Positions 1 through 5,368 of a stretch of 7,445 nucleotides of DNA are shown here, piece after piece. The notes beneath the pieces were generated by a model that was not told the DNA's origin, did not search any database, and saw only the letters and a list, made by a program, of their open reading frames with translations. The position numbers were made by a program, and so were the translations under genes. Each line of letters opens with the position of its first letter. Positions within the stretch are counted from its first letter, which is position 1. The stretch is from a bacterium (lineage in GTDB: Bacteria > JAMCPX01). Where the stretch lies: NCBI GenBank assembly GCA_021787655.1, contig JAJYLM010000106.1, positions 1 to 7,445 of the forward strand. Reading direction: 5' to 3'.

Positions 1-48
1 AATATTTAAGCCAAAAAAATTGGTTTGAGCGATAAATTATAAGAAAAT

Positions 49-95
49 AAATCCCCCTTCGTCCCCCTTTACTAAAGGGGTAAAGAGGGGGATTT
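49..95. repeat. Imperfect palindrome with C5/G5 blocks, probable dispersed intergenic repeat
   Basis: The outer arms AAATCCCCCT (49-58) and AGGGGGATTT (86-95) pair over 10 bp. The inner arms CCCCTTT (64-70) and AAAGGGG (74-80) pair over 7 bp around the 3-nt loop ACT. The middle section (59-63 against 81-85) pairs poorly. A further GGGGGAT copy lies at 104-110. Palindromes of this style are familiar as dispersed intergenic repeats in several bacterial groups; that link is from memory. There is no T-tract after the stem on either strand, so it is not a canonical intrinsic terminator, although it could end transcription from a gene left of the window by another route. Confidence 0.6.
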
Positions 96-200
96 GTATC
101 TGAGGGGGATCTCAGCCCTGGAAGGATGAGCCTTTGGCTGAAATAAATAATCAGCAAAAATCCGCAGAGTCAATCGAACCCTGGATACACGGCGATAGGG

Positions 201-216
201 GCATATTGCAATATGC
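201..216. repeat. Perfect 16-bp palindrome
   Basis: GCATATTGCAATATGC is identical to its reverse complement. Beyond it there is one mismatch (200 against 217, a possible G-U pair in RNA) and then two more pairs (198-199 with 218-219). A perfect 16-bp palindrome could be a dimeric-regulator operator or a small hairpin. It lies about 340 bp upstream of the hydratase start, too far to be assigned to that gene, and no partner gene is visible. Confidence 0.5.
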
Positions 217-393
217 TCCAACAAAAACAAGGAAAAGAATTGGAAAACTTCCTTATTGCATTTTCGGGTCAATGCAGACTGACTGAACTCCTGTTCTTGT
301 CTCCTGTCCGTATCGTTCTGAATAGTCGTCGCTCAGCAATCTTCTGTTATTCCTTCAGAACACCCCTGCCTGCCCCTGTTGTTTTTAATAATG

Positions 394-469
394 AAATATT
401 ATTCACTATAGGTTTGTTAGTAATTAATATTTAATGTTTATTAATCTTTATTTATAGTGAATAATATTT
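394..469. promoter_or_regulatory. 17-bp perfect inverted repeat bracketing the ohyA promoter; candidate TetR operator pair
   Basis: The right arm, TATAGTGAATAATATTT (453-469), is the exact reverse complement of 394-410. The arms are 42 bp apart, with centres 59 bp apart. The left arm lies within TGAAATATTATTCA (392-405), which is itself a partial dyad with TGAA and TTCA ends. The spacer is very AT-rich and contains a smaller inverted pair, ATTAATA (423-429) and TATTAAT (439-445). Two matching sites around a promoter, ahead of an operon that encodes a TetR-type repressor, suggest autoregulation; this is inference. An alternative is a tiny mobile-element remnant with terminal inverted repeats, but no flanking target duplication is seen. 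Confidence 0.55.
430..458 (+). promoter_or_regulatory. Possible sigma70-type promoter of ohyA
   Basis: TATAGT (453-458) matches the -10 consensus at five of six positions and is preceded, after 17 bp, by a weak -35-like TTTAAT (430-435). The -10 lies inside the right arm of the inverted repeat, so a protein bound there would block polymerase. A better-looking -35, TTGACA (472-477), lies just downstream, but only a poor -10 (CAAAAA, 494-499) follows it. The region is so AT-rich that promoter calls by eye are uncertain. Confidence 0.3.
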
Positions 470-510
470 TCTTGACAACGGATTTTATCTGTGCAAAAAG
501 GCAGATGAGG

Positions 511-531
511 GGCTGCGGCTGCGAAGCAGCC
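511..531 (+). other. Leader hairpin with two competing left arms, upstream of the ohyA ribosome binding site
   Basis: GGCTGC occurs twice in tandem (511-516 and 517-522), and a single GCAGCC (526-531) can pair with either copy. The nearer copy gives a 6-bp stem with a GAA loop; the farther copy gives a 9-nt loop. The stem ends 11 nt before the GGAGGG ribosome binding site (543-548), so it does not mask it. A role in transcript stability is possible but unproven. Confidence 0.4.
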
Positions 532-552
532 ACCATAAAAAAGGAGGGCGTT

Positions 553-2166
553 ATGAACGGGGAACAGAGGAACAAGCCTGCGGTCACGGACAAAACGCAG
601 GTCCACATTGTCGGAGGAGGCATGGCAGGTCTCGCTGCCGCGATCTTTACCGTACGGGATGCGCACATACCGGGAAAGAATGTCCATGTTTATGAAGGGC
701 GCGGCAAGGTCGGCGGAAGCCTGTACGGAGAAGGCACGCCAGACACAAACTTTTTTACGCTGGGCGACTGGAAATTCAACGACAAGGCATACAACTGCAC
801 CTGGAATGTTTTGTCCGAGATCCCTTCTCTGGACAGTCCCGGCAAGTCCGTCACCCAGGAGATCTTCGACTATAACCGTACCCACAAAAAGAATGCACGG
901 TCACGGCTGATCCACGCGAACCACACAGCGGACAATGTCGAAACAATGCAGCTGAACTGGAAACAGAGGGCGAAGATGATCCGGCTACTGTTTATCGACG
1001 AGAGCACGATCGACAACCGGAGGATCGATTCCTGGTTCGACCCTCCCTTTTTCAAGACAAACTTCTGGAAGGTGTTTTCTTCCATGTTCGCGATCGAGTA
1101 TTGGAACGACCTTGTCGAGATGCAGCGCTATATGCGCAGGTTTTTTCATGCAGTTCATCTTATGGTCAGCGGCAGGGCAGAGACCGTCACTCCGTACAAC
1201 AACTACAACTCCATGACAGAGCCCATGCGTGCCTGGCTGGACAAACAGGGTGTCAACTTCGAAATGGGGTGCACGGTCAAAGACCTCGACTTCAAGCCTG
1301 CTCAGGACACCCTGACCGTCGAGCGGCTGTACGTCACGAAAAACGGGAAACAGGAGACGCGTGAGATCAAAGAGGCTGATTTTGTATTTGTCACCAACGG
1401 ATCCATGATCGCGGATGTCCGGCGCGGTTCCATGACGAGCCCCGCAGCCTTCGAGCAGGGCAAGTTAGACGGGTCATGGACCCTGTGGGAGAATATCGTC
1501 AGGAAGCGTCCCAACGCAGGTCTCGGAAACCCGTCGAACTTTTGCGACCGCAGGGACCAGTCAGCATGGACCTATTTCGTGGTCAACAGCACTGATCCCC
1601 TTTTTTTCAACCTGTACGAACAATCTACCGGCAACAAGCCCGGGCAGGCAAACATGGTGACCTTTACGGATTCCAACTGGCATTCGTCGATCCTGGTGCC
1701 GAATCACCCGCACTTCCGGAACCAACCAAAGGACAGGTACATTTATCTGGGTTGCGGATTTATGCCGTTCGAAAAAGGGAACTTCGTGGACAAGAAGATG
1801 GCGGACTGCAACGGCGAGGAAATGCTGACCGAGATATGCCGACATTTCGGCTTTGACAAGGAGCTGCCCAGAATACTGAAAACATCGACCTGCATCCCGG
1901 TCATGGCACCGTACGTCATGAGCCACTTTCTGACGAGGAAAAACAGCGACCGCCCCAGGGTCGTGCCCGAAGGATCGAAGAACCTCGCGTTCATGGGCCA
2001 GTTCACCGAGAGCGGGGAATGCGTCATGCTCGTAGAATCTTCCATCAGGAGCGCCATGATGGCTGTCACCACCCTGCTGCATACAGGCAAAAAGGTCCCG
2101 CCCGTCTACTCAGGCGTCACCAATCCCCTCATACTGCTCAGGGCGTTTGTAACGCTCATGAAATAA
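553..2166 (+). CDS. ohyA: Oleate hydratase family protein (MCRA/OhyA), divergent active site
   Basis: This is a 537-residue flavoprotein of the oleate hydratase (myosin-cross-reactive antigen) family. Characterised members add water to the cis-9 double bond of unsaturated fatty acids, giving 10-hydroxy acids. The FAD-binding motif GGGMAGLAAA is at residues 21-30, followed by VYE (46-48) and GG (54-55). Family stretches include NCTWNVLSEIPSL (81-93), FWKVFSSMFA (171-180), EMQRYMRRF (189-197), TPYNNYNS (213-220), DSNW (373-376), GDRP-like SDRPRVVPEGSKNLAF (465-480) and GQF (482-484). The loop that reads RGGREM in characterised enzymes reads LGDWKF (70-75), putting Lys74 at the catalytic glutamate position; Tyr193 matches the conserved tyrosine. 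It is shorter than the usual 550-650 residues. I chose the ATG at 553 because GGAGGG lies 4 nt upstream; an in-frame ATG at 457 has no such site. No signal peptide is evident. Family assignment is firm, but actual hydratase activity is not. Confidence 0.93.
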   Translation: MNGEQRNKPAVTDKTQVHIVGGGMAGLAAAIFTVRDAHIPGKNVHVYEGRGKVGGSLYGEGTPDTNFFTLGDWKFNDKAYNCTWNVLSEIPSLDSPGKSVTQEIFDYNRTHKKNARSRLIHANHTADNVETMQLNWKQRAKMIRLLFIDESTIDNRRIDSWFDPPFFKTNFWKVFSSMFAIEYWNDLVEMQRYMRRFFHAVHLMVSGRAETVTPYNNYNSMTEPMRAWLDKQGVNFEMGCTVKDLDFKPAQDTLTVERLYVTKNGKQETREIKEADFVFVTNGSMIADVRRGSMTSPAAFEQGKLDGSWTLWENIVRKRPNAGLGNPSNFCDRRDQSAWTYFVVNSTDPLFFNLYEQSTGNKPGQANMVTFTDSNWHSSILVPNHPHFRNQPKDRYIYLGCGFMPFEKGNFVDKKMADCNGEEMLTEICRHFGFDKELPRILKTSTCIPVMAPYVMSHFLTRKNSDRPRVVPEGSKNLAFMGQFTESGECVMLVESSIRSAMMAVTTLLHTGKKVPPVYSGVTNPLILLRAFVTLMK

Positions 2167-2179
2167 GGATTCGCCCGGT

Positions 2180-2815
2180 ATGCCGAAGAGGAAGAGCGAA
2201 GCAGTAAAACAACGGCTGATTGCGGCTGCAATAGAGGTCGTCGGCAGCAGGGGGTTCAGAAAAACCACGGTCCCCCTGATTGCACGGAAGGCCGGGGTCA
2301 GCACCGGAACGTTCTACATCTACTTCAAAGACAAATCCCACGTGTTCGTTGACGCTATCATGAAGGTCAGCGCAGAGCTGAAGGGCCACATCGACCGGGT
2401 ATTCCAGGAGCGGCTGTCAGCACTGCAGGACCACGGGGTGCAGACAGAGGACGTCGTGTCTGCACTCACTGCCATCTACGGGGCATTTTTCGACTACGTC
2501 GACAACTACCGCAGCCATTTCCTCATGCTCTTCCTCGAGGGGTACAGTTATCACGAGGACTTTGCGAGCGTTCTCCAGACCACCTATAAGAACCTGGCAG
2601 AGTATGCGCGCCTGCGCATCATAGCGTCCGAGCAGCTCGGCGTGACGCGCGGGCTCAGCCTGATCGAAGGCGAAACGATTTCCTGGGCGCTCGTCGGCAT
2701 GCTGTCACAGACGGCACAGATGTATATCTCCGGCGACTACAACCGCGACGCGGTCATCAAGGTGCTCGTCAGCTTCACCTGGAACGGACTGAAGAAGGAA
2801 CAGCCCCGGCAATAA
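2180..2815 (+). CDS. TetR/AcrR family transcriptional regulator
   Basis: This 211-residue protein has the usual TetR size and layout. The N-terminal DNA-binding domain spans about residues 10-56, with the turn and recognition helix at AGVSTGTFYIYFKDK (about 38-52), the most conserved part of the family. The remaining roughly 150 residues are helical and varied, as expected for a ligand-binding and dimerisation domain, and the ligand cannot be read from sequence. The gene starts 13 bp after the hydratase stop, with an AAGGAT ribosome binding site (2164-2169) that overlaps that stop codon, so the two are probably co-transcribed. This context suggests a repressor responding to a fatty acid or acyl-CoA and acting on the inverted repeat at 394-469. 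Family is certain; target and ligand are inference. Confidence 0.93.
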   Translation: MPKRKSEAVKQRLIAAAIEVVGSRGFRKTTVPLIARKAGVSTGTFYIYFKDKSHVFVDAIMKVSAELKGHIDRVFQERLSALQDHGVQTEDVVSALTAIYGAFFDYVDNYRSHFLMLFLEGYSYHEDFASVLQTTYKNLAEYARLRIIASEQLGVTRGLSLIEGETISWALVGMLSQTAQMYISGDYNRDAVIKVLVSFTWNGLKKEQPRQ

Positions 2816-2836
2816 TGCCCTATGCCCCGGCGTGCA

Positions 2837-2866
2837 CCCCCCGGTCGCGGACGGCGACCGCAGGGG
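2837..2866. other. GC-rich stem-loop between tetR and the amidohydrolase gene
   Basis: GGTCGC (2843-2848) pairs with GCGACC (2854-2859) around the loop GGACG. An outer CCCC (2839-2842) can pair with GGGG (2863-2866) across a GCA bulge. It begins soon after the TetR stop at 2815. No run of T follows on either strand, so it is not a standard intrinsic terminator. It could be a 3' stabilising hairpin of the upstream transcript or a weak pause site. Confidence 0.4.
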
Positions 2867-2878
2867 ATCCTGTGTGCG

Positions 2879-2907
2879 TTGCGTATCAATCCTTCCTGTA
2901 GTATACG
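2879..2907 (+). promoter_or_regulatory. Possible promoter for the amidohydrolase-methyltransferase pair
   Basis: TTGCGT (2879-2884) and TATACG (2902-2907) are separated by 17 bp and lie 29 bp upstream of the chosen start codon. Each hexamer matches the sigma70 consensus only partly (three and four of six). The 120-bp gap after tetR makes an independent promoter reasonable, but the sequence support is weak. Confidence 0.3.
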
Positions 2908-2935
2908 TGATCTATCCCGTTCAAGGAGGTCATGT

Positions 2936-3814
2936 ATGGTTATCGATTGTCACTATCATCTGGATGAACGGCTGCTGAAGACTGATGAACTCATCAGCCG
3001 CATGGATGCTGCCGGGGTCCGCACAACGGCGCTCATGGCTCCGATGGTAGAACCCTTCAAGGAACCTTCTCCCCTGCTCGTGAGTCTTCTCCAGTTTCTG
3101 CTGACGCACCAGAGTCTCAGGGGCATCGGAAAATCGCTGATTGCGAATTTCGATGCAAACGGCGATATCAATATCCTCGGCAAGATATCGAAGATCGACA
3201 AGGACCCTGACAATGCCCCTGTGTTCGATGCCGTGCGCAGGCATCCTGACAGGTTCGTGAGCTGGATCTTCGTCAACCCAAAGGGAAAAAACAACCCGCT
3301 CCGCGTGTATGAAACGTGGAAGAACACCCCTGGCGCCATCGGCATCAAGGCACACTCGTTCTGGCACCACTTCAAACCAATCGAGCTTGCACCTGTTGCA
3401 CACGAGCTCGTGAAGTCAGGCAGGCCCCTGCTCATCCATGTCGGGTTCGGCGATGAGGGCGATTTCACCAGCCTGATCAAAGAGGTGCCCGGCCTCAAGC
3501 TCATCCTCGCGCACGCAGGTTTTCCATCATACCGGCAAACATGGAAGATGATCAAAGAGCAGAAGAACGTCTACGTCGATCTGTCCCAGACGAGCTACGT
3601 CGGTACCGGCATAACGAAGGCAGTCGTCTCGGCGCTCGGTGTGGACCGCTGCCTGTTCGGAACAGACGGCCCGTTCGGGTTCAATGCGTCGGACCACAAG
3701 TTCGACTACGGATTCATCAAGCGCAGGATCGAGCGGCTGTTTCCGGACAAGGGTGTTCAGAAAAGGCTGCTGGGCCAGAACTTCGCTGAGCTGGCAGGCA
3801 TTCAGGCGTCATAG
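2936..3814 (+). CDS. Metal-dependent amidohydrolase (amidohydrolase-2 / COG2159 type)
   Basis: This 292-residue TIM-barrel hydrolase carries the metal-site pattern of the amidohydrolase superfamily: DCHYH at the N-terminus (His6, His8), Lys138 in GIKAH, His168 in LLIHVG, His193 in LAHAG, and Asp244 in FGTDGPFG. Family members include decarboxylases such as ACMSD-like enzymes and hydrolases of varied small molecules, so the substrate cannot be named. I start it at 2936 because AAGGAGGT (2923-2930) lies 5 nt upstream. The frame stays open back to 2822, but the extra residues are Arg/Pro-rich and precede the conserved N-terminal strand. An ATG at 2932 is in another frame. No signal peptide is seen, so it is likely cytoplasmic. 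The methyltransferase follows after 8 bp. Superfamily is sure; function is unknown. Confidence 0.9.
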   Translation: MVIDCHYHLDERLLKTDELISRMDAAGVRTTALMAPMVEPFKEPSPLLVSLLQFLLTHQSLRGIGKSLIANFDANGDINILGKISKIDKDPDNAPVFDAVRRHPDRFVSWIFVNPKGKNNPLRVYETWKNTPGAIGIKAHSFWHHFKPIELAPVAHELVKSGRPLLIHVGFGDEGDFTSLIKEVPGLKLILAHAGFPSYRQTWKMIKEQKNVYVDLSQTSYVGTGITKAVVSALGVDRCLFGTDGPFGFNASDHKFDYGFIKRRIERLFPDKGVQKRLLGQNFAELAGIQAS

Positions 3815-3822
3815 CAGCATCG

Positions 3823-4407
3823 ATGGCAGGTTCCCTCTTCGACAAAATCGCCCCGGTGTACAATGTTTTTTTCCGGTACCAGGTGCGTTCGTTCAGGACG
3901 ATCTTTTCCCGCGGACGCGGGCACCTGCTGATACCTGCCGGCGCACGCATCCTCGACATCGGCTGCGGCACAGGTGCACTTGCGTTCTGCCTGCAGGAGC
4001 AGGGGTACAGGGTGACCGGGGTCGATGCGTCGCCGAAGATGTTGGCAGCTGCGAAAAAAAACAACCGCACGAACGGGAACCAGTTCACAGTTGCCGATGC
4101 ACTCTCGGGCCTGCCCTTTCAGGACAAGAGTTTCGACCTGGTCATGTCGTCATACGTTGCGCACGGTATCCGAAAGGAACAGCGCCGCCTGTTTTTCAGG
4201 GAAGCACAGCGGCTCGCGCGCACGCAGGTCATCTATCAGGACTACAACGAGAAGAGGCAGGCAATGTCGGATATCGTCGAATGGCTCGAGGGCGGAAATT
4301 ACTTCACGTTCATCGGACATGCGCAGGAGGAACTGCAGGAGGTGTTTTCCGGGGTGAAGGTGCAGTCGCTCGCTGCACAGATTGCATGGTATATCTGTAC
4401 TCCGTAG
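3823..4407 (+). CDS. Class I SAM-dependent methyltransferase
   Basis: This 194-residue protein has the Rossmann-type SAM-binding pattern. Motif I is ILDIGCGTGAL (43-53), the acidic residue after strand 2 is Asp68 in VTGVDASP, and the motif II region is FDLVMSSYVAH (104-114). The N-terminal FDKIAPVYN (6-14) resembles UbiE/MenG-like and other small-molecule methyltransferases. The acceptor is unknown. Its start lies 8 bp after the amidohydrolase stop and has no clear Shine-Dalgarno sequence, so it probably depends on translational coupling to that gene. It ends 6 bp from the convergent DUF296 gene, and no terminator hairpin is visible between them. UbiE-like quinone methylation is possible, but the protein is shorter than UbiE (about 230-250 residues) and there are no quinone genes nearby. 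Confidence 0.88.
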   Translation: MAGSLFDKIAPVYNVFFRYQVRSFRTIFSRGRGHLLIPAGARILDIGCGTGALAFCLQEQGYRVTGVDASPKMLAAAKKNNRTNGNQFTVADALSGLPFQDKSFDLVMSSYVAHGIRKEQRRLFFREAQRLARTQVIYQDYNEKRQAMSDIVEWLEGGNYFTFIGHAQEELQEVFSGVKVQSLAAQIAWYICTP

Positions 4408-4413
4408 CCCGTC

Positions 4414-4860
4414 TCAGACCGTTTCCAGAACTTCGAACCCTGTCTTCTTGTCCCTGGCCCTCCGTGCAACAGAGCCGGTCAGCTCAATGACGACGACCTC
4501 GCCGATCTGCCAGATATCGACCCCTGCTCGAACACAGCCGGTAACTGCCTGACCGTTTCGTCCGAAGCTGGCATGCATGTGGAGTTTCGGGTGTCCCTGT
4601 TCGTCCGAAAAGATTGTTCCCACGCCGCATGCCTCGTGCACGCCGCGCAGCAGGGTGACCATGGGATCCGGCGGCAGCGCTGCCCCGTCGCGGGGGCCTG
4701 TCACGAGCGCGCTCTTCTCCTGTGCACCGCCTAAAAAGAAACACATCGCGCCGGCAATCTGATGTTCAGCAGCGAATGCCTCGATGACCTTGTCCAGACG
4801 TTCGCCGTCATGCAGCCGCAGAATAAAGACCCTTCCCATTTTTGCTTCGGTTGCGTCCAT
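4414..4860 (-). CDS. PPC/DUF296 domain protein
   Basis: This 148-residue protein is a stand-alone PPC (plant and prokaryote conserved, DUF296) domain, the domain attached to AT-hooks in plant AHL proteins. Bacterial versions are small, usually trimeric, and of unknown role; no AT-hook is present here. Supporting features are the N-terminal VFILRLHDGERL (11-22), CFFLGGAQ (40-47), the metal-site stretch LHMHASFG (93-100) and the closing GEVVVIEL (120-127). Known bacterial members often have a third histidine in a GGHL motif; here the equivalent reads GCV, with Cys109, next to His94 and His96. The ATG at 4860 is preceded by AAGGAGGG (4866-4873 on the complement) with 5 nt spacing, which favours it over Met8. 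It follows the acetyltransferase after 37 bp, and is last in the minus-strand cluster. Confidence 0.88.
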   Translation of the reverse strand: MDATEAKMGRVFILRLHDGERLDKVIEAFAAEHQIAGAMCFFLGGAQEKSALVTGPRDGAALPPDPMVTLLRGVHEACGVGTIFSDEQGHPKLHMHASFGRNGQAVTGCVRAGVDIWQIGEVVVIELTGSVARRARDKKTGFEVLETV

Positions 4861-4890
4861 TCTTTCCCTCCTTGTCGGGCAGAGCAGCGC

Positions 4891-4909
4891 GCGGGAACTA
4901 CGTTCCCGC
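4891..4909. other. 8-bp stem-loop across the acetyltransferase stop codon
   Basis: GCGGGAAC (4891-4898) and GTTCCCGC (4902-4909) are exact inverse copies around the triloop TAC. The stop codon of the GNAT gene (4898-4900 on the complement) lies in the turn. No T-tract follows on the minus strand, so termination is not indicated. It could be an intercistronic hairpin that sets the relative amounts of the flanking messages. Confidence 0.45.
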
Positions 4910-5368
4910 AGGCACGTCCAGCTCGAGGATCAGCGCAATCTCGTTACAGTCCGGGAACTGGGGGCACTTGAGACAATCGCTCCATATCTTCTGGGGAAGC
5001 AGGGACTTGTCGACGATCCTGAACCCGAGCTTTTCGAAAAAGCCGGGCTTGTAGGTCAAAGAAAAAACCTGGGTAATCTCAAAGCCCCGTGCCTCGTCGA
5101 TGCATGCCTTCACCAGACGGGTGCCGATGCCCTGGCGTGCGTGTTCCTGTTTCACTGCAAGGGAGCGGACCTCTGCAAGGCCGTCCCAGAAGATGTGCAT
5201 GGCGCACACGCCCACGATATCGCCCGTATCGAGCGTACAAACGCTGTAGTCCCTGATATTTTCGTAAATCTCGAGCAGTGACCGCGGGAGCATCTCTCCC
5301 TTTTTCGCATACACATCGATCAGCCGCTGCATCTCCTTCACATCACCCATTCTCGCCTTGCGTATCAC
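4898..5368 (-). CDS. GNAT N-acetyltransferase, short ArgA-like (N-acetylglutamate synthase type)
   Basis: This 156-residue protein is a single GNAT domain. Acetyl-CoA-binding motif A is seen as VRSLAVKQEHARQGIGTRL (67-85). The C-terminal part KPGFFEKLGF (107-116) followed by LPQKIWSDCLKCPQFPDC (124-141) matches the pattern I recall for short N-acetylglutamate synthases, which acetylate glutamate at the start of arginine synthesis. Cys132, Cys135 and Cys141 form a CxxCPxxPxC group that could bind metal. The start is GTG at 5368, overlapping the recN stop by 4 bp (GTGA), with AAAGGAG (5374-5380 on the complement) 5 nt upstream. Met7 is a weaker alternative. Coupling to recN is likely positional rather than functional. 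GNAT is certain; the glutamate substrate is probable, since no other arg gene lies here. Confidence 0.85.
   Translation of the reverse strand: MIRKARMGDVKEMQRLIDVYAKKGEMLPRSLLEIYENIRDYSVCTLDTGDIVGVCAMHIFWDGLAEVRSLAVKQEHARQGIGTRLVKACIDEARGFEITQVFSLTYKPGFFEKLGFRIVDKSLLPQKIWSDCLKCPQFPDCNEIALILELDVPAGT

Larger units (their letters stand above)
1..552. other. AT-rich non-coding region upstream of ohyA
   Basis: No convincing gene lies here. The short open frames (for example 213-434 on + and 72-272 on -) lack a good ribosome binding site and recognisable protein features. The region instead holds several inverted repeats, listed separately: 49-95, 201-216, 394-469 and 511-531. Weaker structures are a CTGAG/CTCAG stem with a 6-nt loop at 100-115, an overlapping nested stem at 112-141 (TCAGCC/GGCTGA outside, AAGG/CCTT inside), and an 8-bp pair GTTCTGAA/TTCAGAAC at 315-322 and 354-361. 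Base composition is clearly more AT-rich than the genes that follow, especially 381-470. Confidence 0.7.

Noticed and set aside
49..115. Intrinsic terminator at the left palindromes
   Set aside because: No run of T follows the stems on either strand.
72..272. Small open frame (66 codons, -) in the left region
   Set aside because: It crosses the palindromes at 72-95 and 201-216, and shows no protein-like pattern.
213..434. Small open frame (73 codons, +) in the left non-coding region
   Set aside because: No convincing ribosome binding site, no recognisable protein features, and it runs into the AT-rich inverted repeat.
472..499. Alternative ohyA promoter using TTGACA as -35
   Set aside because: The -35 is perfect, but the only -10 at proper spacing (CAAAAA) is poor; kept as a possibility but not called.
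457..552. Upstream in-frame extension of the oleate hydratase to an ATG at 457
   Set aside because: It lies inside the inverted repeat arm, has no ribosome binding site, and adds 32 residues lacking family similarity; the ATG at 553 has GGAGGG 4 nt upstream.
2822..2935. Upstream in-frame extension of the amidohydrolase to 2822
   Set aside because: The added 38 residues are Arg/Pro-rich, cross a stem-loop and a possible promoter, and precede an ideal AAGGAGGT site serving the start at 2936.
2956..3555. 199-codon open frame antisense to the amidohydrolase
   Set aside because: Shadow of a gene with all metal ligands in place; no independent support.
4408..4413. Terminator between the convergent methyltransferase and DUF296 genes
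   Set aside because: Only 6 bp separate the stops, and no hairpin with a T-tract is seen in the flanking ends.
3639..4490. 283-codon open frame overlapping the amidohydrolase end, the methyltransferase and the DUF296 gene
   Set aside because: It runs through three recognised genes in another frame, and its translation is Arg/Ser/Pro-rich, typical of a shadow frame.
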